DNA of 64,000 bases from K189A clade bacterium (GTDB lineage Bacteria > Pseudomonadota > Gammaproteobacteria > Pseudomonadales > Azotimanducaceae): NCBI GenBank assembly GCA_902631405.1, contig CACOYI010000001.1:1-64000 (forward strand). Reading direction: 5' to 3'. Made by a program: the position numbers and the translations under genes. Below the pieces are notes generated by a model that saw nothing but the letters and a program-made list of their open reading frames with translations, searched no databases and had not been told where the DNA came from. This document shows positions 8,201-16,494 of this stretch, piece by piece (positions within the stretch are counted from its first letter, which is position 1; every line of letters starts with the position of its first letter).

Positions 8201-9966
8201 CGCGCCTCGATATTAGGCCTGGTCATGATCTTCTTGATCTTCTCTAGTGCTATCTTGGGCTTTCGGTCGAAGTATAAGAGACCGTTAATTTCCTGTTGTA
8301 CATCGGTTAGTTGGGTCCACACAAAACCGCGGAGTAAATTACTCCTCTCGATCTGAGAGATCACTTCGAGAATCGCTATTTCTAGTTCCTGCTCTGTCTT
8401 TGGAATTGGGCCGTAGGCAAAAGCATCAATAGTATTCCCGGGGCTTAAGAAGCCTATTCCACCGCATTCCGTTAATAGGATCGGAAGCCGTGAAGGATTG
8501 GATCCGGGTAGTGCAGCAGGTCTTGGTTTGCCTGCTTCGGTAACTGAAGTTTGAGGGTTTGAGTAAATATCTTTCAGTTTCTCAGAGAGTGCTTTCTTAT
8601 CATCGTAATAGACATGCAGAGTCCATAGATCTCCCAAACTATATTCCCACCCATCGTTCCCGATGACAGGACGGGATGGATCCAATGCTTTGGTTAGGTG
8701 ATAAATAGAGTCTGCGAAGGCCCTCTGTTGTGGCCTCTGGCCTACATGCCAAATACCCCAAGACTCGTTGAAGGGCACCCAGCCAACGACGCAAGGGTGC
8801 CCAGCATCTCGCGTAACCAACTCGATCCACTGCTTATTCGTTGATTCAATTAACTCTGACGAGAAAATTCGACCGGAGGGCATCTCGTCCCACACCAAAA
8901 TACCGAGTCGATCGGCCCAGAAGAGATATCTTGGGTCTTCAAGTTTTTGGTGTTTTCGAACAAAGTTGAAGCCCATTTTCTTGCAAAGTTCTATGTCTAA
9001 CTTTAAAGCTTGATCATCCTCGGCTGTGTACCAACCTTTAGGAAAATATCCTTGGTCCAAGACGCCGCTCAGGAATACGTCCTCCCCGTTCAATAAAAAT
9101 CGATCATCACGGATTTCGATTTCCCGCAGACCACAATATGATTCAACACGATCCAGAATTTCGCCGTTTTCGCTGATCGTGATCTCTAGTTCATAGAGGT
9201 TAGGTTCTTTCACACTCCACAAGCAGGGATTTGGCACTCGCATCTTGAATCTTATCTCGTTGCGATCATCGCAGACACTGAGGTCTCTCGTTATCTCTTC
9301 TCCGTCCAAGCGCAATACGGTACTGATTTCGGCAGTAGTTGGTTTCGAGAGTTGGTAGGTAAAAAATATTGACCCGGAATCTAGAGAGAAGTGGTTTCTT
9401 ATCGAGCTCAAATAAAGATTACTCTTTGGCTCTAGCCAGACGGTCTGCCAGATTCCAATTATTGGATCATAGTCTATTGGCCACCGTGTCGTTCCAGCCT
9501 GCTTGCCCCTCGGTTGTTGCCATGAATCGCTGTCCTCAACAACGATAATTAACGTGTTTCTTTGCGGCTTCAAATAGGGGGTTAAACAAAACGAGAAAGG
9601 TGTGTACCCCCCTGTGTGTTTGCCCACATTTTGGCCATTAATGAAGACGGTTGTAGCATAATCGCTCGCACCTATATTCAGAAAAACCTGTTTCTCATCC
9701 CACGCTGGAAGATCGAATTCTCGCCGGTAGGCGACAAAACTTGGTTCATCTTCTAAAACGGCGCCTGACGATTGCGAGTTCGGCGCAAAAGGGACAACGA
9801 TGTTTTGTGTCCAATTTTCCTCAGAAACAATTGCCCGAAGCGGATCCTGATCTGTATTGCCGGCGAAAAAATCCCATCTTCCGTTGAGATTTAGCCAATG
9901 GTCGCGCTTCAAAATGGGCCGAGGGTACTCGGGCCTGGGATAACTAAATTGTTTTTTTTCTGTCAT
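8197..9966 (-). CDS. Glycoside hydrolase family 2 protein (beta-galactosidase/beta-glucuronidase-like)
   Basis: 589 residues. A jelly-roll sugar-binding domain (about 20-180), an Ig-like domain (about 185-285) and a TIM barrel (about 290-585) are in the GH2 order. The acid/base is Glu401 in the FNESWGIW motif and the nucleophile Glu500 in LLTECGG. There is no signal peptide, so it acts inside the cell on imported oligosaccharide or glycoside. Substrate specificity is unknown, and no other glycan genes adjoin it. An 18-bp inverted repeat lies 16 bp upstream of the ATG. Confidence 0.85.
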   Translation of the reverse strand: MTEKKQFSYPRPEYPRPILKRDHWLNLNGRWDFFAGNTDQDPLRAIVSEENWTQNIVVPFAPNSQSSGAVLEDEPSFVAYRREFDLPAWDEKQVFLNIGASDYATTVFINGQNVGKHTGGYTPFSFCLTPYLKPQRNTLIIVVEDSDSWQQPRGKQAGTTRWPIDYDPIIGIWQTVWLEPKSNLYLSSIRNHFSLDSGSIFFTYQLSKPTTAEISTVLRLDGEEITRDLSVCDDRNEIRFKMRVPNPCLWSVKEPNLYELEITISENGEILDRVESYCGLREIEIRDDRFLLNGEDVFLSGVLDQGYFPKGWYTAEDDQALKLDIELCKKMGFNFVRKHQKLEDPRYLFWADRLGILVWDEMPSGRIFSSELIESTNKQWIELVTRDAGHPCVVGWVPFNESWGIWHVGQRPQQRAFADSIYHLTKALDPSRPVIGNDGWEYSLGDLWTLHVYYDDKKALSEKLKDIYSNPQTSVTEAGKPRPAALPGSNPSRLPILLTECGGIGFLSPGNTIDAFAYGPIPKTEQELEIAILEVISQIERSNLLRGFVWTQLTDVQQEINGLLYFDRKPKIALEKIKKIMTRPNIEAR

Positions 9967-9981
9967 GAAGGCCTTAGATTC

Positions 9982-9999
9982 TAATCTCTAGAGAGATTA
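9982..9999. promoter_or_regulatory. Operator-like inverted repeat upstream of the GH2 gene
   Basis: TAATCTCTAGAGAGATTA: perfect 8-bp arms (9982-9989 and 9992-9999) around a 2-bp centre, 15 bp from the GH2 start codon. This is the size and position of a dimeric repressor site. No regulator gene lies nearby, so the regulator is unknown. Confidence 0.45.
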
Positions 10000-10091
10000 C
10001 CTCATGGGTGCAGACGGTTTCATCTTTTCTAGCGAGCTCAAGACTCAGGGTGTAAGTTGGAGTCGATTGATTCAATCGGGGGGATTCGCGC

Positions 10092-10520
10092 TTGCAGGTT
10101 GAGAATAAATTAACTCCGACCGAAAAACAGATGGAAGAATTTTTGGACCCCGGTTTTCTCGGACCGATTCATATGATTAACCTTCTGAAATTTAGACCTA
10201 GAGCGCTCTATGAGGACGGCAGAGATTCAGACTTAACTGGAGAGGAGGCCTTTAATATTTACTCACGCAAAGTAAACGAACTCGTTCGAGCTTCAGGTGG
10301 TGATGTGACCTTTATATCTAAGATTGTGCGCCTAGAAATAGGGGAGGCCGAACAGTTATGGGACAGAGTGATCTTGGCTAGTTATCCATCAAGGAAAATC
10401 ATGCTAGACATTATGAGCTCGGAGCGGATGAGAGAGATAGCGATTCACAGGACGGCCGGGTTAGAGGGTCAGCTAAACATCGAAACGAGGAATGGATTTG
10501 GTCCATTCAGTATGTTCTAA
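10092..10520 (+). CDS. DUF1330-like small protein
   Basis: 142 residues. The IHMINLLKFRPRALYEDGR block and the following TGEEAFNIYSRK segment match the pattern of DUF1330 proteins, which have a ferredoxin-like dimeric alpha/beta barrel fold with no established general reaction. The start is TTG at 10092 behind a GGGGGG run at 10079-10084; no in-frame ATG lies near enough. The stop overlaps that of the convergent shikimate-kinase-like gene by 4 bp (CTAA). Confidence 0.65.
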   Translation: MQVENKLTPTEKQMEEFLDPGFLGPIHMINLLKFRPRALYEDGRDSDLTGEEAFNIYSRKVNELVRASGGDVTFISKIVRLEIGEAEQLWDRVILASYPSRKIMLDIMSSERMREIAIHRTAGLEGQLNIETRNGFGPFSMF

Positions 10521-11014
10521 GAAAACAGCTTCTCCATTATTTCCTCCGAAATGGTCGAAGGATTTTTTTCGCTAGTATAAACCTCTATATCTGCATACTT
10601 TTCATATAGATCTGTCCTCTCCGCAGCCAACGATTCGATGGTAGAGTTTTCTGGAGCAGCAATCCCCCGTTGTAAGAAATCACCAACTCTCGCTTTGATA
10701 AGTTCTAATGGAGTTTTTAAATAAACAACATCTGTTTCCGCTTTCAATCTTTTCATCGCTTTATCGGAGTAAATGGCGCTTCCGCCTGTAGCGAGCACGG
10801 AATTCTCGAGAGGGATATTAAGGAGTACCTTTTCCTCGATAACTCTTAACTCTAAAAAGCCTCGGGAGGTAAGTATCTCACTTAGGAGGGCTGATTCACG
10901 TCTTTGTATCTCAAGATCTGAATCGACAAATTGGCATTTCAAGGCTTTAGCAAGCAAGACGCCAACTGTGCTCTTACCTGATGCAGGCATCCCGATTAAA
11001 GAAATATTCTTGAT
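10517..11014 (-). CDS. Shikimate-kinase-like protein with an apparent ATC start codon
   Basis: P-loop kinase of the shikimate kinase family: Walker A GMPASGKS, substrate-site DSDLEI, ATGGS in place of the usual GGG loop, lid RGIAAP, and ERTDLYEKYADI near the end. The first ATG (10990) begins inside the P-loop, after its first Gly, so it cannot be the true start. The frame is open upstream only to a TGA at 11024-11026, and the codon in the expected Met position is ATC (11012-11014), preceded by AGGAGG with a 4-base gap. From ATC the protein has 165 residues, a normal length. It may be a real rare start, a mutation or a sequence error. Whether this is the housekeeping AroK is unknown. Confidence 0.75.
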   Translation of the reverse strand: MKNISLIGMPASGKSTVGVLLAKALKCQFVDSDLEIQRRESALLSEILTSRGFLELRVIEEKVLLNIPLENSVLATGGSAIYSDKAMKRLKAETDVVYLKTPLELIKARVGDFLQRGIAAPENSTIESLAAERTDLYEKYADIEVYTSEKNPSTISEEIMEKLFS

Positions 11015-11023
11015 TTCTCCTCC

Positions 11024-11224
11024 TCAACTAAAGAACGCATAAAGAGCCAATTGGCAAGCAATTAGGGCTGATGCCCAGATCCGGATGTCGCTGAACATTT
11101 TTCCTGATGGCGCTCTGACTCGTGAAAAAGGCAATAGCCAGACAAAAAAGAAAAGCAGCACAAAGAGTCCGAGGCTTATCCAATTAGCCGACTGAAGAGG
11201 TAGGTTATTTACTAGATCAGCCAT
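11024..11224 (-). CDS. Small two-TM membrane protein of unknown function
   Basis: 66 residues with two hydrophobic segments (about 16-33 and 49-65) and a basic stretch between them. I do not recognise the family. It sits 7 bp after the sodium:solute symporter and 9 bp before the shikimate-kinase-like gene, in the same reading frame as the latter and separated from it by one TGA codon. Position suggests an accessory subunit of the symporter, but that is only inference. Confidence 0.55.
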   Translation of the reverse strand: MADLVNNLPLQSANWISLGLFVLLFFFVWLLPFSRVRAPSGKMFSDIRIWASALIACQLALYAFFS

Positions 11225-11231
11225 ATCGTGC

Positions 11232-12683
11232 CTACCTTTCTCTCCAGTTAAAGGTGAGTTGGTGGAGTTCGTTGAGCGGAAGTGGTTTTGTCCAATAACT
11301 CAGCGTTGTCATGCAAACTAATGCGTAGCAAAAGCTGATGAAAGCTACGAAAAGCATGTTTATACCTGAGAATAGTAATACGCCTGATAAAAGTACTCCT
11401 GTAATTAATGTCCACAGCCCCGCCTGCGGCGTAACGAACTTGGTCAAGGCGCCCAGACACAAAAGCGCGAGCATCGGCCCTTGAAAAAGCGACAGCATGT
11501 TTTGAACAGCAAGATAAATTCCTCCGAGCTGTTCGATAAAAGGGGCAGCTATCATCGCGATAGTTAAGATGCAGAGTGACAATGCCCTGCCAATCTTGAG
11601 ATCGTCTTTGTCGTCGCTTCGTTTGAGTAGTACTTGGCGAATATCCCTAGTGATCATTAAGGCGGTGGTATTCACACCCGAGTCAATAGTGGATTGTAGA
11701 GCTGCGATGATTGCCACAAACATCAGTCCTGAAACGCCGACAGGCAACACGTTTTTTATTACCCACGGCAGGGCCATGTCTGGATTTTCTATTTGCGCCT
11801 CCATCACGAAGGCGAGTATCCCTGGGAAGATTATAAGTAGAGGCACGAAAGTTTTCGCCATCGCAGCGAACATCATGGAGGCGCTCGCATCCCACTGACT
11901 TTTTGCCGCGAGCGTTCGCTGTAAAATTGCTTGGCTCCCTATCCAATAGGCCGGAGATAACACAATTCCAAGCCCTAGGATGACGCCTGTCCAGGGAAAG
12001 TCTGGATGGTTAGCGGGTAGATAAGGATTAAGGTGTGTGGGGCTTTTTGTCTCTAAGCGATTTAAGAATTCGCTTATTCCTCCCATCTCCATAAAACCAA
12101 GATAGGCAACGATTATCGCGCAACCAAACATAATTGAGACTTGGAGAGCATCGGTGAAGGTGACGGCCGAGAGCCCTCCCGAAATGCTATAGGCAGCCAC
12201 CACGAGCCCCGACACAAGAACGCCCACCACGACGGGCCAACCGAGATAGGTCTCCAAGGTAATGGCCAGCGCATACATGGCGATAGAAAGCACGAAGATC
12301 CCGGAAAGCGTAAATATTAACGCAACTAGAAGCCTCACCGACTGACCATAACGTCTGCCAAGATATTCAGGGATCGAGTAAACGCCAGCTTTCCAGTAGA
12401 TTGGTATGAATATCAAGGAAGCAATAATCATTGCCGGTATCGCGCCAATCCACTCAAAATTGGCTTGAGCTAGTCCAGTTGCATAAGCGTTTCCGGAAGC
12501 CCCAACGTAATTATTGGAATCGATGTTTGTACCGATTATGGAAAGACCAATAATCCACCAAGGCAAGGAGCGTCCTGCCAGGAAAAAGTCTTTTGCGGTT
12601 TTAACGCCTCTGCTAACCCTAAAGCCAACTAAAACGATTAGGCCCAGATAGCCTAGAATCACCGACAGGTCGAGTAGATGCAA
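11232..12683 (-). CDS. Sodium:solute symporter (SSS/SLC5 family)
   Basis: 483 residues with about 13 transmembrane segments. Typical SSS features include the N-terminal FFLAGRSLPWW motif, NIDSNNYVGASGNAYA in the region of the TM1 sodium site, and SGGLSAVTFTDALQ in the middle. The transported solute (sugar, carboxylate or other) cannot be read. The start appears to be TTG at 12683, 7 bp after a 42-residue membrane ORF, with no clear ribosome site of its own, so translational coupling is likely. Confidence 0.85.
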   Translation of the reverse strand: MHLLDLSVILGYLGLIVLVGFRVSRGVKTAKDFFLAGRSLPWWIIGLSIIGTNIDSNNYVGASGNAYATGLAQANFEWIGAIPAMIIASLIFIPIYWKAGVYSIPEYLGRRYGQSVRLLVALIFTLSGIFVLSIAMYALAITLETYLGWPVVVGVLVSGLVVAAYSISGGLSAVTFTDALQVSIMFGCAIIVAYLGFMEMGGISEFLNRLETKSPTHLNPYLPANHPDFPWTGVILGLGIVLSPAYWIGSQAILQRTLAAKSQWDASASMMFAAMAKTFVPLLIIFPGILAFVMEAQIENPDMALPWVIKNVLPVGVSGLMFVAIIAALQSTIDSGVNTTALMITRDIRQVLLKRSDDKDDLKIGRALSLCILTIAMIAAPFIEQLGGIYLAVQNMLSLFQGPMLALLCLGALTKFVTPQAGLWTLITGVLLSGVLLFSGINMLFVAFISFCYALVCMTTLSYWTKPLPLNELHQLTFNWRER

Positions 12684-12690
12684 TTTACTG

Positions 12691-12819
12691 CTAGCCGTAC
12701 GCCATCTGAAGAGTCTCGATCACCCATCCAACTTGTACGGCCCAAAACCATGTAAGGCTCACTAGCGTTGCGAAGCAGAATCCAAGTGCGATCTTTTCTA
12801 AGTTAGATTTCTTTTTCAT
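12691..12819 (-). CDS. 42-residue single-TM protein upstream of the symporter
   Basis: ATG at 12817-12819, TAG at 12691-12693. The product starts MKKKSNLEKIALGF and has one hydrophobic helix rich in aromatic residues (LTWFWAV) and a short polar tail. A GGGGGT ribosome site lies 2 bp before the ATG. It is 15 bp after the DUF6644-like gene and 7 bp before the symporter. Several sodium:solute symporters work with a small membrane partner, so this could be such a subunit; no homologue was recognised. Confidence 0.55.
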   Translation of the reverse strand: MKKKSNLEKIALGFCFATLVSLTWFWAVQVGWVIETLQMAYG

Positions 12820-12834
12820 TACCCCCGCCCCATT

Positions 12835-13311
12835 CTAAGAAAAACCAATCCAACGCCCAGAAGCGGCGACGGTAAACCATATCATTATTGAGGTTACGGC
12901 TACTATTCGGAGTGTCCATGGATTCAATTCGGTATGATCGCCAGCGAGGAGAGGCTTTCTTATTGCATAGACGAAAACGATGCCGGTAGCCAGAGCCGCC
13001 ATTTTAGCCGCGAACATCGAGTTGTAATAAAGTTTCATCGCTACGGCGGAGCTCATAAAAATCCCACTTATAATCATTATTGTGAGACCGACTCCAAACC
13101 ATTTGTGTGTGTTTTCAATGACCATCTCTGACGGTAAATCCCTCAGCAGGATATTCAAAAGGCGTAAGTCTCCCACCAGCACCATACCTCCCATCAATGC
13201 CATACCCATTAAATGGAACATCTGTATGACTGCGAACGTGCCGCCATATGCTTTTGAAATATCTGCAAGTAACGATGTATCCAGCCACTCAAATAATGGG
13301 TAGAGATCCAT
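12835..13311 (-). CDS. DUF6644-like four-TM membrane protein (copy 2)
   Basis: 158 residues, four hydrophobic helices. The first helix carries MFHLMGMALMGGMVLVGDLRLL, which is like the H-x-x-G...DLRLL pattern in the preceding gene, so the two appear to be tandem paralogues of the DUF6644 type. The conserved His suggests a possible haem or quinone contact, but this is speculative. Spacing of 9 and 15 bp to its neighbours shows it is part of the operon with the symporter. Confidence 0.6.
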   Translation of the reverse strand: MDLYPLFEWLDTSLLADISKAYGGTFAVIQMFHLMGMALMGGMVLVGDLRLLNILLRDLPSEMVIENTHKWFGVGLTIMIISGIFMSSAVAMKLYYNSMFAAKMAALATGIVFVYAIRKPLLAGDHTELNPWTLRIVAVTSIMIWFTVAASGRWIGFS

Positions 13312-13320
13312 ATAACCCCC

Positions 13321-13896
13321 TTATTGAAAAGCCGCCATCTCGTCGACACATCCTGCTGCCCAATACATCGCATACGGCAGTTCTCTGCGACAATCAAACC
13401 AGTCATAGGCAATCGCTCTGCCTGTTATCACGACCCCTGACCAGAGCAACAGTGATAGCCCCGCTCCTACTCTGATGCGTTTTGGTGGGATAGGATCAAG
13501 ATCCCAGCTCGAGGCGGATGCCTGCATTTTAGCTCTGAATAGGAACGCGTTTATCCCTGCTAGGATTAACAGAATAACCTTAGTCCTAAACCAAATGCTT
13601 TGTGTGGTTCTAACCGGGATCGCGTAGTAGAGAAGAAAACCTGAGATAAGCATAATTGCGAAACCGATCATCATGGGTTTGTCTAATCTATTCGCTATAG
13701 TCGATGCGGGCACTTTATCGAACGCCCAACCCAACATTCTAAGATCGATGACGCATAGCATGCCTAAAAAAATCATAAGCGACAAAACGTGGGTCGTCTC
13801 TATCCACGAGTACAAATAGATTGATTCATGTATCTGGGTGCTCCAACTCTGGGAGTCTAGCCAGCGGGCCAATGATAAAAGGATCTCGTTAAGCAT
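13321..13896 (-). CDS. DUF6644-like membrane protein (copy 1)
   Basis: 191 residues, about four transmembrane helices plus a polar C-terminal tail containing two Cys. The segment THVLSLMIFLGMLCVIDLRMLG parallels the HLMG...GDLRLL segment of the next gene, marking a diverged tandem duplicate. First gene of the apparent six-gene minus-strand operon (membrane pair, small TM protein, symporter, small TM protein, kinase). Function unknown. Confidence 0.6.
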   Translation of the reverse strand: MLNEILLSLARWLDSQSWSTQIHESIYLYSWIETTHVLSLMIFLGMLCVIDLRMLGWAFDKVPASTIANRLDKPMMIGFAIMLISGFLLYYAIPVRTTQSIWFRTKVILLILAGINAFLFRAKMQASASSWDLDPIPPKRIRVGAGLSLLLWSGVVITGRAIAYDWFDCRRELPYAMYWAAGCVDEMAAFQ

Positions 13897-13916
13897 GTTT
13901 TAGTTTTGCAGGCTTA

Positions 13917-14407
13917 TCAGCCGTTCTCTCCAGCAATTCCTCTAAGCGTATACTCCTGGTGGCAGCGTATGACCATTTGACCATTATGTGAATAAACGCG
14001 GCCATCATTCAAACCTCTGCCATTTGTGGTGGCCGGGCTCCTTTGATCGTAAAGGATCCATTCGGAAGGAGCGAATCTGAAGGGAATCATGTGCAATGGT
14101 CTAGGCAGTTGAGGCGATGAGGATCCCAAGGTTCCCGGTAGTGTAAAACGGAGTTGAACATCAATGTTCTGTCGCCGAGGGATGCCAAAACTGACTGTCG
14201 ACCTCTTTTGCAAAGCTCCACGGTTGCTAATGCTACTGCAAGAGTTCGGCTCAATAAGTGTCCGCCAAAAGTTCCTTCGGGCAAATAATCTTTCCTCAGG
14301 CCTTCGAAAATATCCTTCATCCGGGTCTCTTTTGCCTTTAGAAGCACAGCCAGAGGAAATTCTTCATAGAATGAGGTTTTTTGTATCAGTGACCCGCGAG
14401 CGTGCAT
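13917..14407 (-). pseudogene. TesB-type acyl-CoA thioesterase remnant, deleted and frameshifted
   Basis: Two overlapping minus-strand frames together give a decayed thioesterase. The upstream frame (to 14087) has FGGHLLSRTLAVALATVE, resembling the N-terminal FGGQ region of TesB, then jumps directly to LGDRTLMFNSVLHYREPWDP, which resembles the C-terminal hot-dog domain, so roughly 150 central residues are missing. After CLDHCT the frame meets a TGA, and the match continues in the next frame as IPFRFAPSEWILYDQRSP, then GRGLNDGRVYSHNGQMV, to about 13950. The original would have cleaved acyl-CoA thioesters. At least one deletion and one frameshift make function unlikely. Confidence 0.65.
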
Positions 14408-14417
14408 ATTTCGTGTA

Positions 14418-15182
14418 CTACCTCATCGCACCCGGCATACCGCCATCAATCACTATGGTTTGTCCAGTCACAGAGCGAGAGGTAACAAAGGAGAATGTTT
14501 GCTCAGCTATATCCTCGGGCTGACCAACTAGGCCGAGAACGGCTTGACGCCGCGCGCCTTCTGCTACTTTTTCAGGTAAACGCTGAGCCATGCGCGTATT
14601 TTCGACCAAGCCGGGTGCGATGCAATTTACCGATACCTTTGGGGCCATGGCTACGGCGAGGCAGCGAGTCAGGTGGTTTAGGGCAGCTTTACTGGATGAA
14701 TAAGCGATGCTACTTGATCCAGGGCTGATACCCCCTGCTGATGAAATGTTGACGATGTGACCGCCCAGGCCTGATTTCAGCATTGTTTCGCCCGCACGAG
14801 CGAGTAAGAACGGACCTCTCACGTTTGTTTCTAGGACCCGATCCCATATCTCTGGAGTGAGCGCATCCAACTGAGGGAAGGGTATGCCTATGTTCCAAGC
14901 AGCGTTGTTAATTAAAATGTCGAGGCTTCCCTCCGTTTTTCGAACATTTTCCATCAACAGATTAACTGACTCTGGTGATCTCTGATCCAACTGCACCGCC
15001 CGTGCAAAGCCGCCTTTATTCTGGATTGATTGCACCAATTCAGCGGCGGCTTTTTCGTTCCCGACGAAGGTAGCTATGGTAGTGGCACCTTGCTCGGCCA
15101 GTTTCCGAGCGATGGCGCCACCGATATCTCCAGATCCGCCAGTCACGATTGCGACCTTATCTTTCAAACTCAAATCAGGCAT
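14418..15182 (-). CDS. SDR-family oxidoreductase (FabG-like)
   Basis: 254 residues from the ATG at 15182; a longer frame to 15257 exists, but MPDLSLKDKVAIVTGG is a natural SDR start. The nucleotide motif TGGSGDIGGAIA, the NNAAW motif, the catalytic Ser (NISSAGG), the YSSSK motif with Tyr and Lys, and the closing VIDGG are all present, so it should be an active NAD(P)(H)-dependent dehydrogenase/reductase. Substrate unknown. It is divergent from the CoA-transferase gene with a 113 bp shared upstream region. Confidence 0.85.
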   Translation of the reverse strand: MPDLSLKDKVAIVTGGSGDIGGAIARKLAEQGATTIATFVGNEKAAAELVQSIQNKGGFARAVQLDQRSPESVNLLMENVRKTEGSLDILINNAAWNIGIPFPQLDALTPEIWDRVLETNVRGPFLLARAGETMLKSGLGGHIVNISSAGGISPGSSSIAYSSSKAALNHLTRCLAVAMAPKVSVNCIAPGLVENTRMAQRLPEKVAEGARRQAVLGLVGQPEDIAEQTFSFVTSRSVTGQTIVIDGGMPGAMR

Positions 15183-15295
15183 TGACGTGTCTAAATGTTT
15201 TTTGCATTGAATCACGAAAATACGAAAAGCTCTAACCACTAGAGTACGACTTCTCACTTTTGGTTATGGTTGGCAGAAACTTTTTTGGAGAAATT

Positions 15296-16456
15296 ATGGA
15301 AATGCCCAGTCCTCTCAAAGGGATTAGAGTTCTAGATCTTACTCAGGTTTTTGCAGGTCCTTATTGCACCTATGAGCTCGCTCTTTTGGGTGCGGACATC
15401 ATAAAAGTTGAGCCCCCCGGAGGGGAGCAGACTCGCTTTGGTGGAGCAATCGAGGAGCTTAATGAACAAAGGTTGGGCTTGTCGTTTTGCGCACAGAATG
15501 CCAACAAAGATTGTGTGGAGATTGACTTAAAAACTGAAGAGGGTATCGAAGCGATACTCACGTTGGCTGATGAGGTAGATGTTTTTGTGCAGAATTTTAG
15601 GCCGGGCGTTATTGAGAGATTGGGTCTTGGTGAAAAGGTGATCCGAGCGCGAAACCAAGAGATTATCTATTGCTCAATCTCGGCCTATGGTGGCGATGGT
15701 CCAATTGGCCATCGCCCCGCGTACGATCATGTGGTGCAGGCTATGAGCGGTATAATGTCCACCACGGGAACCGAAGAGATGGGGCCTGTGAAAGTTGGCG
15801 CGCCCTACATTGATTATGCGACGGGTTTGAATAGTGCCTTCGCCATTCTTTCTGCACTATTAGAAAAGAATCGAACAGGGAAGGGTCAACTTGTTGACAT
15901 TTCAATGCTTGATACGGCGTTGAACCTTATGGCGAACAATTTGGTAACCGTTGCGACAACGGGTCGAGATATGCCAAAACTTGGCAACGAGGCGGCCAGT
16001 CGCGCGCCTTCTTCTGGATGTTTTGAGACTATGGACGGGTCGCTGCTTATGTTGGCAGCTAATAATGAAAAACAATTCCTCTCCGTCTGTCGGGCCCTCG
16101 GAGGTGAATGGTGGCTATCTGATCCCAGATGGATGACCCCAACCACCAGAGCTGCCAATCAAGAGTCTCTACGAGCTGAAATGAGTACAGCGTTTCGAGT
16201 GAAAACGGCCCAAGAATGGGAAAAAATCTTTGATCGTCTGGGTGTTCCCGCGAGCGCCGTGAGAACAATTAACGAGCTGATAGAAGAAGGTCAGCCTGAT
16301 GCACGTGAACTAATATCAAGACTCCCGGTCGGAAGGACTCTGAGGAAAGTGGCTTTTCCAGCGATCGGTTTTAAACTGAACGGCGTCTCTCTGTCCCCCG
16401 ACCAACCCCCCAAAGGAGTTGGTGAGGACAATTCGAAGTGGCTCCAAAGAGAATAA
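15296..16456 (+). CDS. CaiB/BaiF class III CoA-transferase
   Basis: 386 residues from ATG at 15296, chosen because GGAG lies 5 bp upstream and the family motif GIRVLDLTQVFAGPYC follows at once. The catalytic Asp is Asp173 in VGAPYIDYATG. These enzymes move CoA between carboxylic acids through an Asp-thioester intermediate. Substrates are unknown. The leader has AACTTTTTTGGAG (15278-15290), resembling those of the genes at 2543 and 32762. It is convergent with the iron-binding protein gene (38 bp apart). Confidence 0.85.
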   Translation: MEMPSPLKGIRVLDLTQVFAGPYCTYELALLGADIIKVEPPGGEQTRFGGAIEELNEQRLGLSFCAQNANKDCVEIDLKTEEGIEAILTLADEVDVFVQNFRPGVIERLGLGEKVIRARNQEIIYCSISAYGGDGPIGHRPAYDHVVQAMSGIMSTTGTEEMGPVKVGAPYIDYATGLNSAFAILSALLEKNRTGKGQLVDISMLDTALNLMANNLVTVATTGRDMPKLGNEAASRAPSSGCFETMDGSLLMLAANNEKQFLSVCRALGGEWWLSDPRWMTPTTRAANQESLRAEMSTAFRVKTAQEWEKIFDRLGVPASAVRTINELIEEGQPDARELISRLPVGRTLRKVAFPAIGFKLNGVSLSPDQPPKGVGEDNSKWLQRE

Positions 16457-16494
16457 AGCCAGCCTCATTGTAACGATGGGTGAGCGAATGACGG

